From: Dermanyssus gallinae
Taxonomy: Eukaryota; Arthropoda; Arachnida; Mesostigmata; Dermanyssidae
Reading direction: 5' to 3'
NCBI GenBank assembly: GCA_003439945.1
Contig: QVRM01002126.1
Location: 124,001-188,000, forward strand
DNA length: 64,000 nt
In this document: piece after piece, positions 11,719-22,900 of the stretch
How positions within the stretch are numbered: position 1 is the stretch's first letter
Layout of the letters: every line of letters starts with the position of its first letter
Position numbers and translations under genes: made by a program
Notes under the pieces: generated by a model
Told to the model about the DNA's origin: nothing
The model's database searches: none
The model's input: the letters and a program-made list of their open reading frames with translations, nothing else

Positions 11719-11782
11719 CGGAGAGAGAGAGAGAGAGACAGAGGAATAGAGGGTGGTGGTGGTGGAGGAGGTGGAGGATTAT
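11719..11782. repeat. Purine-rich (GA)n/(GGT)n tract
   Basis: Almost all-purine strand: GA repeat at 11719-11738 followed by GGT/GGA repeats at 11750-11778. It is part of about 800 bases (11621-12425) that block B lacks. Confidence 0.8.
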
Positions 11783-11884
11783 AATGAGGACGACGACGTG
11801 AGAGGGAGAAGTAGGCGAAGCAGAGCAGAGTGAAAATGCGAACAAAAAATTACAACCAATAGCCAAACAATCGTGCAAGAACTA

Positions 11885-12352
11885 CTACACTACGACTTTT
11901 TTTTTATTTTTTATTGAATGTATGTTACAACCATTTCCAACGGAACTACTTTCGTTTTACTTCATTGAAAATTGAGGTTCTTCTATGCACTCCGTTCATA
12001 GCTGACCCCTTCTAGTGTTGGTTTTCGGCCGTCGTTCCATCTCTTAGTCGCCTCAACCTCTCGGCTCGCTGTCGTTCCAGTTCGTTCTTTCTTCTCATTA
12101 CACGTTCCACCAGTAGCATGCCCTGCTCCCATTTGGATTCGTCCTCCAGCCTAGCGGAGACTAGGTCTGTCACCGTCATGTCTGGAGAAGTCATTGCTGG
12201 TGAGTTCTGTCGTATGTCTTCGAATGCTGGGCACCGGAGGATTGTATGAGTCACGTCGTCATCCTCGCTTGTGTCGCACGTAATGCATTTGGCGTCCGGA
12301 GCTTTGCCTATCTTGTGCAGGTATTTTTGGAAGCATCCGTGTCCCGTCAATA
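11885..12352 (-). mobile_element. C-terminal fragment of an R1-like LINE
   Basis: The minus-strand frame 12350-12012 (112 residues) starts TGHGCFQKYLHKIGKAPD and has the C-x2-C-x9-H-x4-C cluster CITCDTSEDDDVTHTILRC, then a basic coiled tail (RKNELERQRAERLRRLRDG). This is the classic end of R1/LOA/I-type polyproteins, where TGHG...C...HTILxCP follows RNase H or RT. The element is 5'-truncated at about 12352. Its 3' end is at the T-rich tract 11896-11915 on the plus strand (an A-rich tail on the element strand). It is absent from block B. Confidence 0.75.
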
Positions 12353-12460
12353 CCTGTGACTACTATCACTACTACTACTACTACTACTACTGTGAATGCG
12401 TGCGTCTTCGATTTCTGGAGAAGAAAGTTTTACGAATCAACTTTTAATGTAAGGCTCACT

Positions 12461-12464
<4 letters not shown>

Positions 12465-12499
<35 letters not shown>
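12465..12499. repeat. (AT)n microsatellite
   Basis: AT run; the block B counterpart near 35957-35971 is much shorter. Confidence 0.9.
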
Positions 12500-12501
<2 letters not shown>

Positions 12502-12851
12502 ATAACCCATCCCCCCGAATTAGAATGGAATGTGCCGACGCAAGCCGAAGGAAACCACAGAAGATCAGATTTTTAGCAGTTGTTGACTATTCTCCTGTGA
12601 TGGACTATTTTAACCACTGATAGTTACCGTACTGTCTGTGTTAACGTAAACAGCCGTACTGCCATAACATACTTTTTGTTCTGTGAGCAAATTTCGTGGC
12701 GCACCTGTGCTTTTCATCCTGTTGGCGAAGCCACACTGAAACATATATTAATTAATATGTATTTGTTGCGGCGCGATTACGAAAATATTCCACCTTCATG
12801 TGGGACTTACTATATTGTCATTGCATGTTAAAGTGTGTTTAGATAGTCATA

Positions 12852-12855
<4 letters not shown>

Positions 12856-12920
<65 letters not shown>
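12856..12920. repeat. Long (AT)n microsatellite
   Basis: About 65 bases of AT here against about 16 bases at the matching place in block B (36326-36341), in otherwise similar flanks. The length changed after duplication. Confidence 0.9.
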
Positions 12921-12922
<2 letters not shown>

Positions 12923-13189
12923 ATTTATTTTCCGTATGATACATTATGTATATGTGACACGTATCACGATGGATTAGCTAAGCCAAAGTGCGATCCGTTT
13001 CGATGAGGTCAGGCCGAGACCACTTCAGAAGTGCGCGGCAAACGGAGGCAGCATTTCCACGTCGTATGCCAAAATCCACACGTTGTTTGAAAAAGAACGA
13101 AGACCTGTTATCACCGGATGACAGGTTTCACAAGGTGTCGACATTGCGGATCAGCTGCTTGGTCCGAACGCCGGAGCGCCCAGGGTTTT

Positions 13190-13775
13190 AAACACCGAGA
13201 TCTCACAAAGTCTAGCCCTGCGGCGGAGTTCTTGGAGAAGCATTTAATAGCTGCCTGGATGTATTTTTTTGACGTGACGAAGGGCAAAGGAGACCTGATC
13301 AGTGTCGGTCATTCTAGGTCCTCGGCATCTAATGGGCGTTGTCGTCGCAAGGTCTCTATACGGTCAATGCCCGGCGTTAAAGTATATGTGGATACAATAA
13401 ATCTGGAGGCACCAGAAACATCAGCTTCGGAAAGTTTAATAATGGACTGGCGCAAGGCATTATTTTTAAATAGTCTAGAAGTCAAAGTGCGAGAATGCGA
13501 AGTGTTAAAATGTCTGACAGGCGCATATTTCGCACGCCGCGTGTATTGCCCGTCGCATGTTGGACATTTAGTAGTAGATGGAGTGGCGTGTGACGCTGCT
13601 CCGTCTTGAGCTGTGCGATCGCGATCATGGTCATTCATGATTGTACGATTCATCGTAGATTTTCCACTAGTGGTAGCAACTGTAACAGCGGCTGAGTTTT
13701 GTCGTAACCTAGATACTCGTGGCCTTTTTACGCAATCGAATAGCACAAAGTTGATCATGTCAACCAAGTAAGACT
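13190..13775 (-). mobile_element. YLDD/RLE retroelement N-terminal region, internally deleted
   Basis: Minus-strand frame 13767-13309 (152 residues) runs from MVDMINFVLFDCVKRPR through a C2H2-like CPTCDGQYTRR...VRHFNTSH to DRIETLRRQRPLD. The following part at 13260-13200 gives AAIKCFSKNSAAGLDFV, the start of the RT domain. Compared with 36600-38092, two internal stretches are missing, which makes this copy read as one frame. Zinc-finger plus RT order is typical of restriction-like-endonuclease LINEs (known); family assignment is inferred. Confidence 0.55.
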
Positions 13776-13789
13776 AAAAATATAATCAA

Positions 13790-15233
13790 TATAATTTAAA
13801 CATTTTTTACAGTTTCAACTGTTTGTTTATTGTCATTTCTTGTAGATAATTGCACACAATTTATATATGCCATTTTCACCTATTTACAATATATTGCAAC
13901 ATGGTTATATTTTTATATCACTTTTAACCAGGTACCAAAGTTTCCAGATAATGCTCTTTAAGATCGCATTTAAATTTGAGCAGGGGCTTTGTCTGCCTAA
14001 CCGAGGCCGGTACTTTGTCCCAGTAGGAGGCCCCAATGTATCTGATTGATAGCTTTGACTGGTTGGAGTTGGCGTGTGACAGAGGAAGCAGGTTTGATGC
14101 GTTACCCCTTGTAGATATGGGTGTTGCTGATGTTGCCAGACCATATAAGTTTGTAGCACTCCAAGGAGTATACGCTTAATTTAAACTACGAGACAGCTTT
14201 CTATAGGTTTTGAGAACGGCAAAATGCTAATATTTTTGTAGTGCGGTTGCACTGAATCTCGCATCCAGAGGTCCAGAGTTGTTCTCAGTGCTCGTTTTTG
14301 GAGTCGGTGAAGCGACATGATAAGACGCATCTGTGTTAAGCCATAAACTTCTGCAGCGTAAGTCACCTGACTTACGGACGTAGGCAAAATACATCGCCAT
14401 CAGACACTTATGGGAAAGAATTCGTCGAGCTCTGTATAAAGCTGCATTGCTGCCAGATATTTTCTTACGTATATGTGTGACATGCGCAATTCATATAGAA
14501 ACCGTTACTCCTGAACCATCATGATAAACTCTGAAGGTCCTCGCGGACCATAGCCTCTACCTCAGTTGGGGAATTCCCGACGAATAGGGCGGTGGTATCG
14601 TCCGCAAACAAGGTCAACTTTGCATGTTTTGTTACGCTAAATATGTTGTTAATAAAGATATTAAAGAGAAGTGGACCACCTATACTGCCCTGAGCCATTC
14701 CAACGGATATATTACTTACATCCGAGAGTGCATTGCCCACCTGAATACCTTGCCTCCTATTCGACATAAACGACCGCAGCCAAGACAAAAATATCATCCG
14801 CTCCATATCGAGTTTTCTTCTTAATCAGAATATTTACATCAATTGTATCAAGTGCTTTTCTAAGATCTATAAATACGCCGGCGACTGTCTTTTTTAACAT
14901 TTGATTTCTGTGAAGCTCTTTAACAAGATCCATGATAGGTACAGTCGTCTACATTTTGGATCGAAATCCGAACTGACGCTGACTTAGGCCATTAAACATC
15001 TCAAAGTGTTCGTTCAACTGTTCATATATAGCTTTTTCGATAATCTTGGACATTGGAGGGGGGATACTGACCGGCCTGTAATTTTCCTTGCTTAGTCTGT
15101 CACCGCCTTTAGACAGTGGTACAACGCGATACAATTTGAGGGCCGTAGGGTAGATCCGCTGGCGTGTCGACAGATTAATTATGAATGCCACTGCGTCTGC
15201 AATAACGTTAGCACAGCACACGTATTAAAAAAT
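13790..15233 (-). mobile_element. 5'-truncated APE-type LINE (RT to 3' end)
   Basis: Minus-strand pieces in order: 15221-14949 with VVPLSKGGDRLSKENYRP, YEQLNEHFEMFN and QFGFRSKM (RT blocks 1-2); 14806-14519 with SVGMAQGSIGGPLLFNIFIN and LTLFADDTTALFVG (the catalytic FADD block); 14387-14181 with the thumb region; and 14159-13870 with the C-terminal tail. Several stops and frameshifts separate them, so it is dead. The 5' break at 15233 abuts the shared boundary of the FEM1 unit. Confidence 0.75.
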
Positions 15234-16332
15234 GTAGTATCCACTACCCCCATGACCGGCTGGCGACCGTTACGAATTTGCCATTTTCTCGCTCAAACAA
15301 CACACGTCCTCTGCCTGGCTCTCACTAAAGACCACTGACTCATTTATTTGCATATCTCTTTTAATGTCACAGATACGCCCGCACATTTAGTGACTTCTCG
15401 CGTCTTCGCTACTGGGGTGGTGACATCCTCTATTTGGCGCCATGTCTTGAGGCATTGATGCCAACCGACGCTGCCTATGCCTGCGCTGCCTAACGGACGC
15501 TGATTTCCTACAAAAATCTAGCGACACTCGCGTGTTTTGAACCCGGCAATTCTACGTGCGAGTCGGCATCTTCCGTCTCGTTGACGGAGTCAGCTGGTTG
15601 TGCGTTGGTCTCTCGCGCTAAGAGACCGCGAAGCAACGCCAAACGTAAACAAACGCCCGTTGCAATGACGTTGTGAATCGAACACGATCGTCTGCATGTG
15701 TCGCCTGCACGAAACGTAGATGTTTATTGCCAACGACATGTGTATCTCGGCCGATGCATTCGTTGTATTGCGGTGTGCAGAACGAGCCACGTGAGTGAAT
15801 TGCCAGCAATCGTTCTGGTAGCTGGTGGCAGCCCTGCTGTTGTTGTTGTTGTTGTGGTGGTGTCTCTGGCAAAAACCACTGCTACCGTTAAGGTCTTCGG
15901 CATCGACAACAACAAAGCAACGACAACAACAACAACAACAACAACAACGACAGTGCCTAGGAAATAACCGCCGGTTCGTAGTGGTTAACGAGTAGTCGTC
16001 GAGCGTCAACAACAGACAAACTGGCAGACAGACAGATAAAGAGAGACAATCTAAAGTGTTCGCGTTTTTTGTTGTTGTGGAAATTCAGCTTGAAGGCTGC
16101 GATCGGCTGCAGAACATCAGCAGCAGCAGCATCTGCAAGTTCCTAAGTTCGTGCCAGTGGTTCTACGAGTGGTGCTTGGCTCTGCACACCGTCGCCACAC
16201 CGGTACTCAACAACAGTCACCGAGCAACCAATCAGTTAAGCTACTAACCAACCAGCCTGTCTCACATCACACGATTAGTGATTTAGTTTGTTAGTTAGTT
16301 AAGGAAGCAGCCAACGGTGGAGGAGGAAGAGG

Positions 16333-16367
<35 letters not shown>

Positions 16368-16460
16368 CATCTATCGATTGGTATATTTAGAAATGGGATA
16401 TTGGAACTGCAACGAGTTACTATTATTGGTGCTGACTGCGGCTTTGCTGCAGATTCTATG

Positions 16461-16484
16461 GTGCTAACTGTTCTGTCTCTACAG
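16461..16484 (+). other. Candidate 3' splice site in the leader of copy 2
   Basis: GTGCTAACTG (branch-point-like CTAAC) is followed by TTCTGTCTCTACAG. It is kept before copies 3 (AG at 40147-40148), 4 (46472-46473) and 5 (53138-53139), and in pseudogene 6 (60640-60641). The donor was not identified, so the leader intron is a suggestion only. Confidence 0.4.
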
Positions 16485-16527
16485 GCAGACTACTTTATAG
16501 ACGAGGACGGAGGACGGACAGGCGACG

Positions 16528-16821
16528 GTGGTCAACTTATTGGCGTGGCGTGACAACTTCTCGCTGACGAACGATAGAAGGTTTCGTCTCGAGGTGGCTG
16601 CCTATGAGGTAGACGACAACTGCGACGACGAGGCGGTGATCGGGCCACTGTCCACGAGGTGTTCTCGGTGGGTCATACCAACTCGATTCGACTACGAACT
16701 TGTTTGGCCACGGCTTGATGTCGACCCATCCGCTCGTCTAGTTGTTGTTGATACCACCGCCACCACCACCATTACATCTTCCACTATCCTAAATACATCC
16801 AATTCTTCACCACCACCTTGA
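16528..16821 (+). CDS. Upstream ORF before FEM1-like copy 2
   Basis: 97 codons in a different frame from the main gene, ending 76 bases before its ATG. The core AAYEVDDNCDDEAVIGPL and WVIPTRFDYELV is the same in all four complete units. Before copy 3 the frame (40259-40615) overlaps the main ATG. Before copies 4 and 5 it is in frame with the gene and fuses to it. It could regulate translation or be a chance open frame in a conserved leader; no known domain. Confidence 0.3.
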   Translation: MVNLLAWRDNFSLTNDRRFRLEVAAYEVDDNCDDEAVIGPLSTRCSRWVIPTRFDYELVWPRLDVDPSARLVVVDTTATTTITSSTILNTSNSSPPP

Positions 16822-16897
16822 ACAACCGCACTACCATTTCGAGCAACCCCACCACCGCCACCTCGACCAACACTACCATCATCATCGACCACCAACC

Positions 16898-18826
16898 ATG
16901 TCGATGCCGTGCGAGAGCGATCGCAGCCAGCGGCGGGACCAAATCTTCCGCAAGCTCAACCAGGAGATTAAACAGGCCAAAAGGAACACATGGCTCAGAG
17001 CATCGTTGTGCCGCAAACTCGAGCGCTTATCGCTGCAGGAACGCAGCCAGCTGGTAAACCAGGCGGGCGATAACGGTACGCCGCTGTTCGCCGCCGCCAG
17101 GAAAGGCGTCGTCGAGATCGTGCGCTACCTGATCGAGACGTGCGGCGCCGACCTGGAGCAGAGGGGCCCCTGCGATGTGGAGTTCGACCCTGATATATGC
17201 TCCGTCACGCCGCTGTGGTGTGCGGCCGTCCGCGGTAAGATCGAGGTGTGCCGCGTGCTCGTCAAGCACGGCGCCAACCTTAACACGATGGCGATCTTCG
17301 GCAAGACGACACCCGTCCATGCGGCGTGCCACATGAGAAACATCGACGTGGTGGAGTTTCTCGTCGGCCAGGGCGCCGACGTCAACTGGCCCGACTACGA
17401 AGGCGGCACCTGCCTTATCAACTCACTACAGTCGACGGAGCTGTGCGCGTTCCTGCTCGAGCAGGGCGCCGACATCAACGCGCGCGACCCGGAGTTCAAG
17501 ACGGCGCTCCACCACGCCGTGGATATGAATCTACTCGAGACGACGAAGCTGCTGCTGAAGCACGGCGCCGACCACCTGGCGCGCGACTTTCGCGGCGACG
17601 ACGCCCTGCAGGCGGCTTGCCTGATGGGCAGGGCCGCGAGCGTCGAGTACCTCATCGAGACGATGATCTACCCGCCCGAGCGGGGGGCCGACGCGTTCGA
17701 GTTGCTCGGCGCCACCTACCTCGTCGACGGGATTCAAGACGAGACGATGACGCTCAAGTACTGGCGGCGCGCCGTCACCTACCGCGAGCTGCACAAGATC
17801 GAGAAAAAAATCACCGAGCCGCCGAAGGACGGTTTCCTCAACCGCGTGCCGTTCTGCACGCTCGACGACGTCAACGCACTCGCGCACCACACGGACGAGA
17901 TGCGGCTGCAGAGTCTGATCGTTAACGAACGCGTGCTCGGCCCGAGCCACCAATTTTCGATCTTTCGGCTGATGTGGTGCGGGCAGAAGTTCGCCAACAA
18001 CATGCAGTACCAGCGCTGCATCGACCTTTGGAAGTACAGATTGGAGATTCGGCTGAGCATGGACACCGAGCACCTTCAAACGTATGACGATCTCCGGTCG
18101 CTCATCAAGATTACATTTGACGCGCACGCCAAACACATGCAGGGTCGGCTCGATGCGCCCGTCAGGCTGAGCGACGTCATGTTCCTGCTCGAGAAGCTCA
18201 TCGACTGCTTGCCGCTTGTCATGCAGCTCAAGCCCGTCTTCGTCAAGTATCAAGAGTACTTGGAGGGGTTGCTGGAGAACGTCATCTCGGTGCTGCACCT
18301 GGCCGAAATCCTGCCTAAGTCAGCCGAGAATACCCTGCAGCTCGAGCGGATGACGCGCAAGATCGTCGTTGTCAATCCGGTCATGACGAACGGCAACACG
18401 CTGCTGCATACGGCTGTCGGGGGGGTGAGGGGGGTGAAATTGCACCAGCGTTTCTCCTATAACCACCGACAGTGGTGTGATCAGATCCTTCCCGATCCGG
18501 TGACGACACGGCTGCTGTTGCGGTGTGGCGCCCAAGTCGAGGCCGTCAACGAGGACTACTCGACGCCGCTGCACATAGCTTCGCTCCGCGTCAACTATCG
18601 CGAGGAGATCGTTCGGATGCTGCTTGACGCGGGCGCGCACATCGATCGGACAAACAAGCAGGGCAACCAGCCGTACCGCATGCTCGGCGACAACCCGGAG
18701 TGCCGAATTAAGATCGCTCAACTCCTCACGCTCAAGTGCCTCGCTGCCAGCAAAGTGAAGTCGCACCACCGAAACTACGAGGGTCTCATTCCCCGCTCGA
18801 TCGAAGACTTTATTCGAATGCACTGA
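16898..18826 (+). CDS. FEM1-like ankyrin protein, copy 2 (complete, 642 aa)
   Basis: Single uninterrupted frame, 642 residues, close to the usual FEM1 length. Likely CRL2 substrate receptor (family knowledge). N-terminal ankyrin repeats occupy about residues 59-89, 103-132, 136-166, 168-197, 199-229 and 232-255. The helical middle (about 265-470) has AFELLGATY, DEMRLQSLIVNERVLGPSH and RCIDLWKY. C-terminal ankyrins lie at about 497-584. The VHL-box-like end, residues 611-640, contains LKCLAASKV (BC box) and IPRSIEDFI (CUL2 box). The start at 16898 has context ACCATGT; a second ATG two codons on is the one used by copy 5. The loop between the first and second repeats (residues 88-104) is unlike that of every other copy. 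GC-rich coding contrasts with AT-rich flanks. No introns in the coding region. Confidence 0.9.
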   Translation: MSMPCESDRSQRRDQIFRKLNQEIKQAKRNTWLRASLCRKLERLSLQERSQLVNQAGDNGTPLFAAARKGVVEIVRYLIETCGADLEQRGPCDVEFDPDICSVTPLWCAAVRGKIEVCRVLVKHGANLNTMAIFGKTTPVHAACHMRNIDVVEFLVGQGADVNWPDYEGGTCLINSLQSTELCAFLLEQGADINARDPEFKTALHHAVDMNLLETTKLLLKHGADHLARDFRGDDALQAACLMGRAASVEYLIETMIYPPERGADAFELLGATYLVDGIQDETMTLKYWRRAVTYRELHKIEKKITEPPKDGFLNRVPFCTLDDVNALAHHTDEMRLQSLIVNERVLGPSHQFSIFRLMWCGQKFANNMQYQRCIDLWKYRLEIRLSMDTEHLQTYDDLRSLIKITFDAHAKHMQGRLDAPVRLSDVMFLLEKLIDCLPLVMQLKPVFVKYQEYLEGLLENVISVLHLAEILPKSAENTLQLERMTRKIVVVNPVMTNGNTLLHTAVGGVRGVKLHQRFSYNHRQWCDQILPDPVTTRLLLRCGAQVEAVNEDYSTPLHIASLRVNYREEIVRMLLDAGAHIDRTNKQGNQPYRMLGDNPECRIKIAQLLTLKCLAASKVKSHHRNYEGLIPRSIEDFIRMH

Positions 18827-19904
18827 GCGGTGCACACATACATACATGCATGCTGTATGCTTGCTTGCTTGCACTGCTGCTGCCGTCGCCACTACTTAAC
18901 AACTGCCACCCAACTGCCTGGAACATAGGAGATCTCTTGACAGCAGACGACGATACAGGTCTCTTCTCCTCGTGACGTGCTGCACCGTTATGCAACAGAA
19001 ATAGGGGTGTTTGGTGCACCCGCAAGTCAGACGGACAAACATATAGACAGACAGATAGACATCGAAGCATAGCGTAGCGAGAGAGAGAGAGAGGGGGGGG
19101 CGGGTAAACAACAATGACGTTATGTACATAGTGGCTGTAGATTGACAATGTTTCATGTTTAAGAGCAATTTTAATCGATCACCATCATTGCGCAACTGTA
19201 CTTCTATCTGTTATAGAAAGAGAACAGGAAAGAGCGAGAGAAAGAGATTTCTGGTGAAATACAGTTGAGAGAGATAGAGAGAGAAAATATAAAAGGGAGA
19301 AGTATCCATTACACAAGGTATGTTTTTAATATTATTATGGTATTATACGAGATACGATAGATCAACTTGTAGACGACGGCGAGCATCATCCTGATATTCA
19401 TGAATACGAGCATGACGTACTAGAACTGTACCTTGGATGGTACATGTATGTGTGATAGAATCATTTCAATGAGCAGCAAACGAAGTGAGGTCGTCGTGAG
19501 TACTTCACGATAATGAGGTGGCATTGCATCCGATGACGAGTGTCAGACTGCCAGAGACCGACCTGCCGAGTATATAACAAAAAATACATTTTTTATGCGG
19601 AAGAGCCTAAGAAACAGATGCCGTGTTGAGTTGAAAGATGATCAATGCTCATTCCTCAGCTGTCTCCTCTTTCTGTTGAGGCTGTTGGGCTGAGAGTTAG
19701 GAGTAGTTTAAATGCCGATTAGAATGGAACTTTTCGTCTACTCCGGTTTCCAGTTTTTTGAGGATTTCTCTCACATGCTTGTTAGAACGCACTCATTTAA
19801 CGATTGAATCGATTGGTCGAAACCAATATTCATCCATCCTTCCGTGTATCTGATGGAAGGCGATGATGATGATGACGACTATACTATTAGTCTAACAATG
19901 ATAT
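18827..19904 (+). other. 3' flank of FEM1-like copy 2
   Basis: Homologous to 1443-2770 but shorter: the sequence corresponding to about 1910-2025 is deleted near 19345. Contains a (GA)n(G)n run (19078-19098). No AATAAA is kept at the position seen after copies 1 and 5. It ends where a LINE 3' end is inserted at CTAACAATGAT (19898-19908). Confidence 0.6.
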
Positions 19905-22900
19905 GATATGACGTATATTGATACTTAATTAGTAGTTTCTCATCCGTGTTACAACTTTAGATAGCCACAGGATAGTGCAGAGCATATGTACAAGCTACAG
20001 TAAGATTTTATACATTATCACCGTAGTATCTCGTATTATTGCAATTATTTATCTATGGATTGTGTACATGTTTGCATAGTTATGGTTTAATCAGACGCAA
20101 GTAAGGTTAGATAGTGCGTTCTCGCAGTGTTTTTGAATTGACTAAGCGATATAAGTGTCCTAATGTCACTAGGCAACTTGGTCCACAAAGTAGCACCTAA
20201 ATTACAGAGTGAAAATCTTGATTGTGTACTTGTGGCCGAGGAGACAATGAGCAAGTGACATGCTGAGCTTCGGGTGTTTTGGGTCTTTGCAGATTCGATA
20301 AGGCCAACCAGGTTGGGATGGTGATCGAAAAGAATACGTTTTATTTCGACAACTATGGTGAACTTAACTAGGTATGGTAACGAGAGTACTGAGAGTGGTT
20401 TATATTGTTTTATTGATAACGAGACCGGATGTGGGAGACCTAAGACGAGGCGAAGTGCCCCTTTCTGAAGCAGATGAAGCGGAGTTATATTACAATTATG
20501 TTTATTTCACTCAAATTGAGTATAATATACATTTCAAAATGTATCTTCATGAAGCTCTATTTTCTTCACGCTTCCAACGAGAGAAGTAGTGCAACGATTT
20601 TCGGTCCAGCGCTGTGAAGCGGAGTAATATGAGACGCATAAGAAAGACCGTACACCTACAGACCGTATGTTAGGTGGCTCTGTACATACGCGTGCTACAT
20701 TGCCGTGAGGCCTTGGCGGGGAAGGATTTTGCGAGTGCAGTATATGGCGGCTACGCCACTGACCATTTATTTCCTGGCATGTTTCGCATACGCCTGGAAC
20801 GTCAGATGTTCGTCAAGAACAATACCCAGGAACTTCGTTTCAACTATCATATTAAGGGTGCGGTCGCATGCAAAAGCTTCAGGATTGATTGTCGTTTGGC
20901 CCCTTGGAGTTTTAAATTGAACAACTCCTGTTTGTGACAAATTAATGTAGAGGCCGTTATTTCTGAACCATAGAGATAGCCTCCCAATATCCTCACGAAT
21001 CATTGCCTCAACCTGTTGGGAAGAGCCGCCCACGAATAGAGCCGTTGTGTCATCAGCAAACAAGGTTAGTTTAGCATGATTTGGAATAGTAAAAATATCG
21101 TTAACAAAAATATTAAATAATAGCGGACTATTGGTGTTCCTATGAGCCACTCCAATTGTTATATGTTCTATACGGGAGAGAGATTGTTTTGAGAGAATTT
21201 GGACAACTTGGCGTCTTTCAGAAATGAATGAGCGCACCCACCTTATAAAATTTTCATTCGCTTTAGAAGTAGTGTTTTTTGAAAGAATGTCTATTCTACT
21301 ATATCAAACGCCTTTTTAAGGTCGCTAAATACCGCTGTCTTCTCTAATTGTATCTGTTTCCGTATTTCTTCGACAAAATCCATCACAGGCACAATTGTCG
21401 ACATCTTGGGTCAAAAACCGAACTGCCTACTATGTAGGACGTTATGTCCTTCGACAAAATCTCTGAACTGTTTAATAATGCATTTTTCAAAGATTTTAGA
21501 TATGGGCGTGGGAATGCTGACAGGTCTGTAGTTGTCTCGGCAAAGGCGATCCTTGCCTTGAACAATGGAACCACACGGTATAGCTTTAGGACATTGGGAT
21601 ATACTCCTGTTCTGATGGAGAGATTGATAATATACTCAAGAGGCGATGCGAGTGCATCCGCAGTCCTACGGAGAACCTGTGATGGAATCTGTTCGGAAGC
21701 GGCGAAGCATATTTTAACATTTTATATAAGGTGGTGAATTCTGTGAACGTTGACTGGCTGCAGGGAGAATTGTTCGGTCGGCGTCGAAAGGTTATCCGGA
21801 ATGGCGTACCTCGATGAGCACTCGCTGTCACGGGTTACACATGTCGCGTAGTAGTGGTTGAAGATGTTAGCTAGCGTAGTTTCATCAGTGACGAGTTCTC
21901 CGTTTACAAGTAGCGTGGTGCAATTTTTCTCCAGGACACCTCCAAGTACAGGCCGGATTGCCTCCCAAGGACCCCGCCGGCTTCATTCTACATTTGCGTG
22001 AGAGCCCTGTCATCCTGTTCATGAGCATACGATAGGTTTTGCATTTGGTATCGTCTGTGGGGTCTGTTGTAGCTCTGTGTATTGTGTACGCTTGTTTCTT
22101 GTCTTTAATAAGATCTTATAATTCCGGTGTCACCCAATTTTTCAGAACTGCATTCCTCGAGCTAGTATTCTTGATCTTAGTACTATTACGCTTTAACCGC
22201 CGACATAACTCTTTCTCTAAACAATTTAAATGCCTCGTTGACGTCATGTAGCCCGTGTAGGTCGTCCCACATAGACGACGACAGTTCGGCGGTTATTTGA
22301 TCATAGTTAAATTTGCATTTTGGACACTCGCTGGCCGATGGTTTAGATTGTAGACTAATAAATGTGGTGAAATGGTCAGAGAAAGTGGTCGTGAGAACGC
22401 CGGAAGCGATAGTTGACTTGGGTGGAACATTGCAGTAAATGTGATCTATGCATGTTTCGGTGATACGTTGGCCATGGGCAGGGTCCGAACAAGCGACCCT
22501 GGCCGGCAGACCAATCATCTCTCGAAAGTTATACGAGTGTGATAAGTCATTTAGGTCAGTCACATATGAACCGCCCCTATCTAATAAGTCAATGTTCGCG
22601 TCACCAAGCCTGTCCATTTTTGAGAGTAATTCTTCAAGTGCATACAAGAAATCCAAGGGCCTCCCCGACGGTTGCCTGTAGAATGACCCCTCAACCGTGC
22701 TCTGGCTATCGGCGAACACCTCAACAAAAATACTTTCGCATCGGGAGTCTGCCGGTAGGAGTATTATGAGATCGTTCCGCTCACGCACCACATAGTCATC
22801 TCTGATAAACAGCGCCACACCTCCACCCGGCCCATTACGGTAATCAACTAACTGGTTATAATTATTAATCTAGAAAGCGGCTGCCTCTTGTTGCGAGATG

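Larger units (their letters stand above)
15234..16897 (+). promoter_or_regulatory. Upstream region of FEM1-like copy 2 (promoter/5' UTR)
   Basis: Shared, in order, with the regions before copies 3 (38866-40541), 4 (45655-46854) and 5 (52025-53534). It holds a conserved boundary sequence, complementary GTT and CAA tracts (15838-15855 and 15923-15949), CAG-rich and purine-rich stretches, an (AT)n run (16337-16367), a candidate splice acceptor at 16483-16484 and an upstream reading frame (16528-16821). Conservation in all four units marks it as the likely promoter and leader, but no TATA box or start site could be assigned. Confidence 0.5.
4974..18540 (+). repeat. Segmental duplication, block A
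   Basis: About 13 kb with a matching copy at 29341-42168, in the same orientation. The left boundary is the sequence TCGGTCTATTTATTTATAGA (here at 4974, there at 29341). The offset is 24.29-24.39 kb from 5 to about 11.4 kb and falls to about 23.6 kb near 16 kb, because insertions and deletions distinguish the two. Block A alone has the RLE fragment and SINE-like sequence at 6541-7062 and the R1-like fragment at 11885-12352. Block B alone has the exons at 30924-31579. The right limit in the alignment is the FEM1-like gene, where copy 3 breaks into LINE sequence. Confidence 0.85.

Noticed and set aside
15590..16012. 140-codon minus-strand ORF with Cys and Thr runs upstream of copy 2
   Set aside because: Runs come from the GTT/CAA trinucleotide tracts; repeat number differs between units and breaks the frame.
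17326..17925. Arg/Ala-rich +1 frame of 199 codons inside copy 2 (also in copies 3-5)
   Set aside because: Shadow frame of the same GC-rich ankyrin codons; the amino-acid composition is that of a frameshifted repeat.
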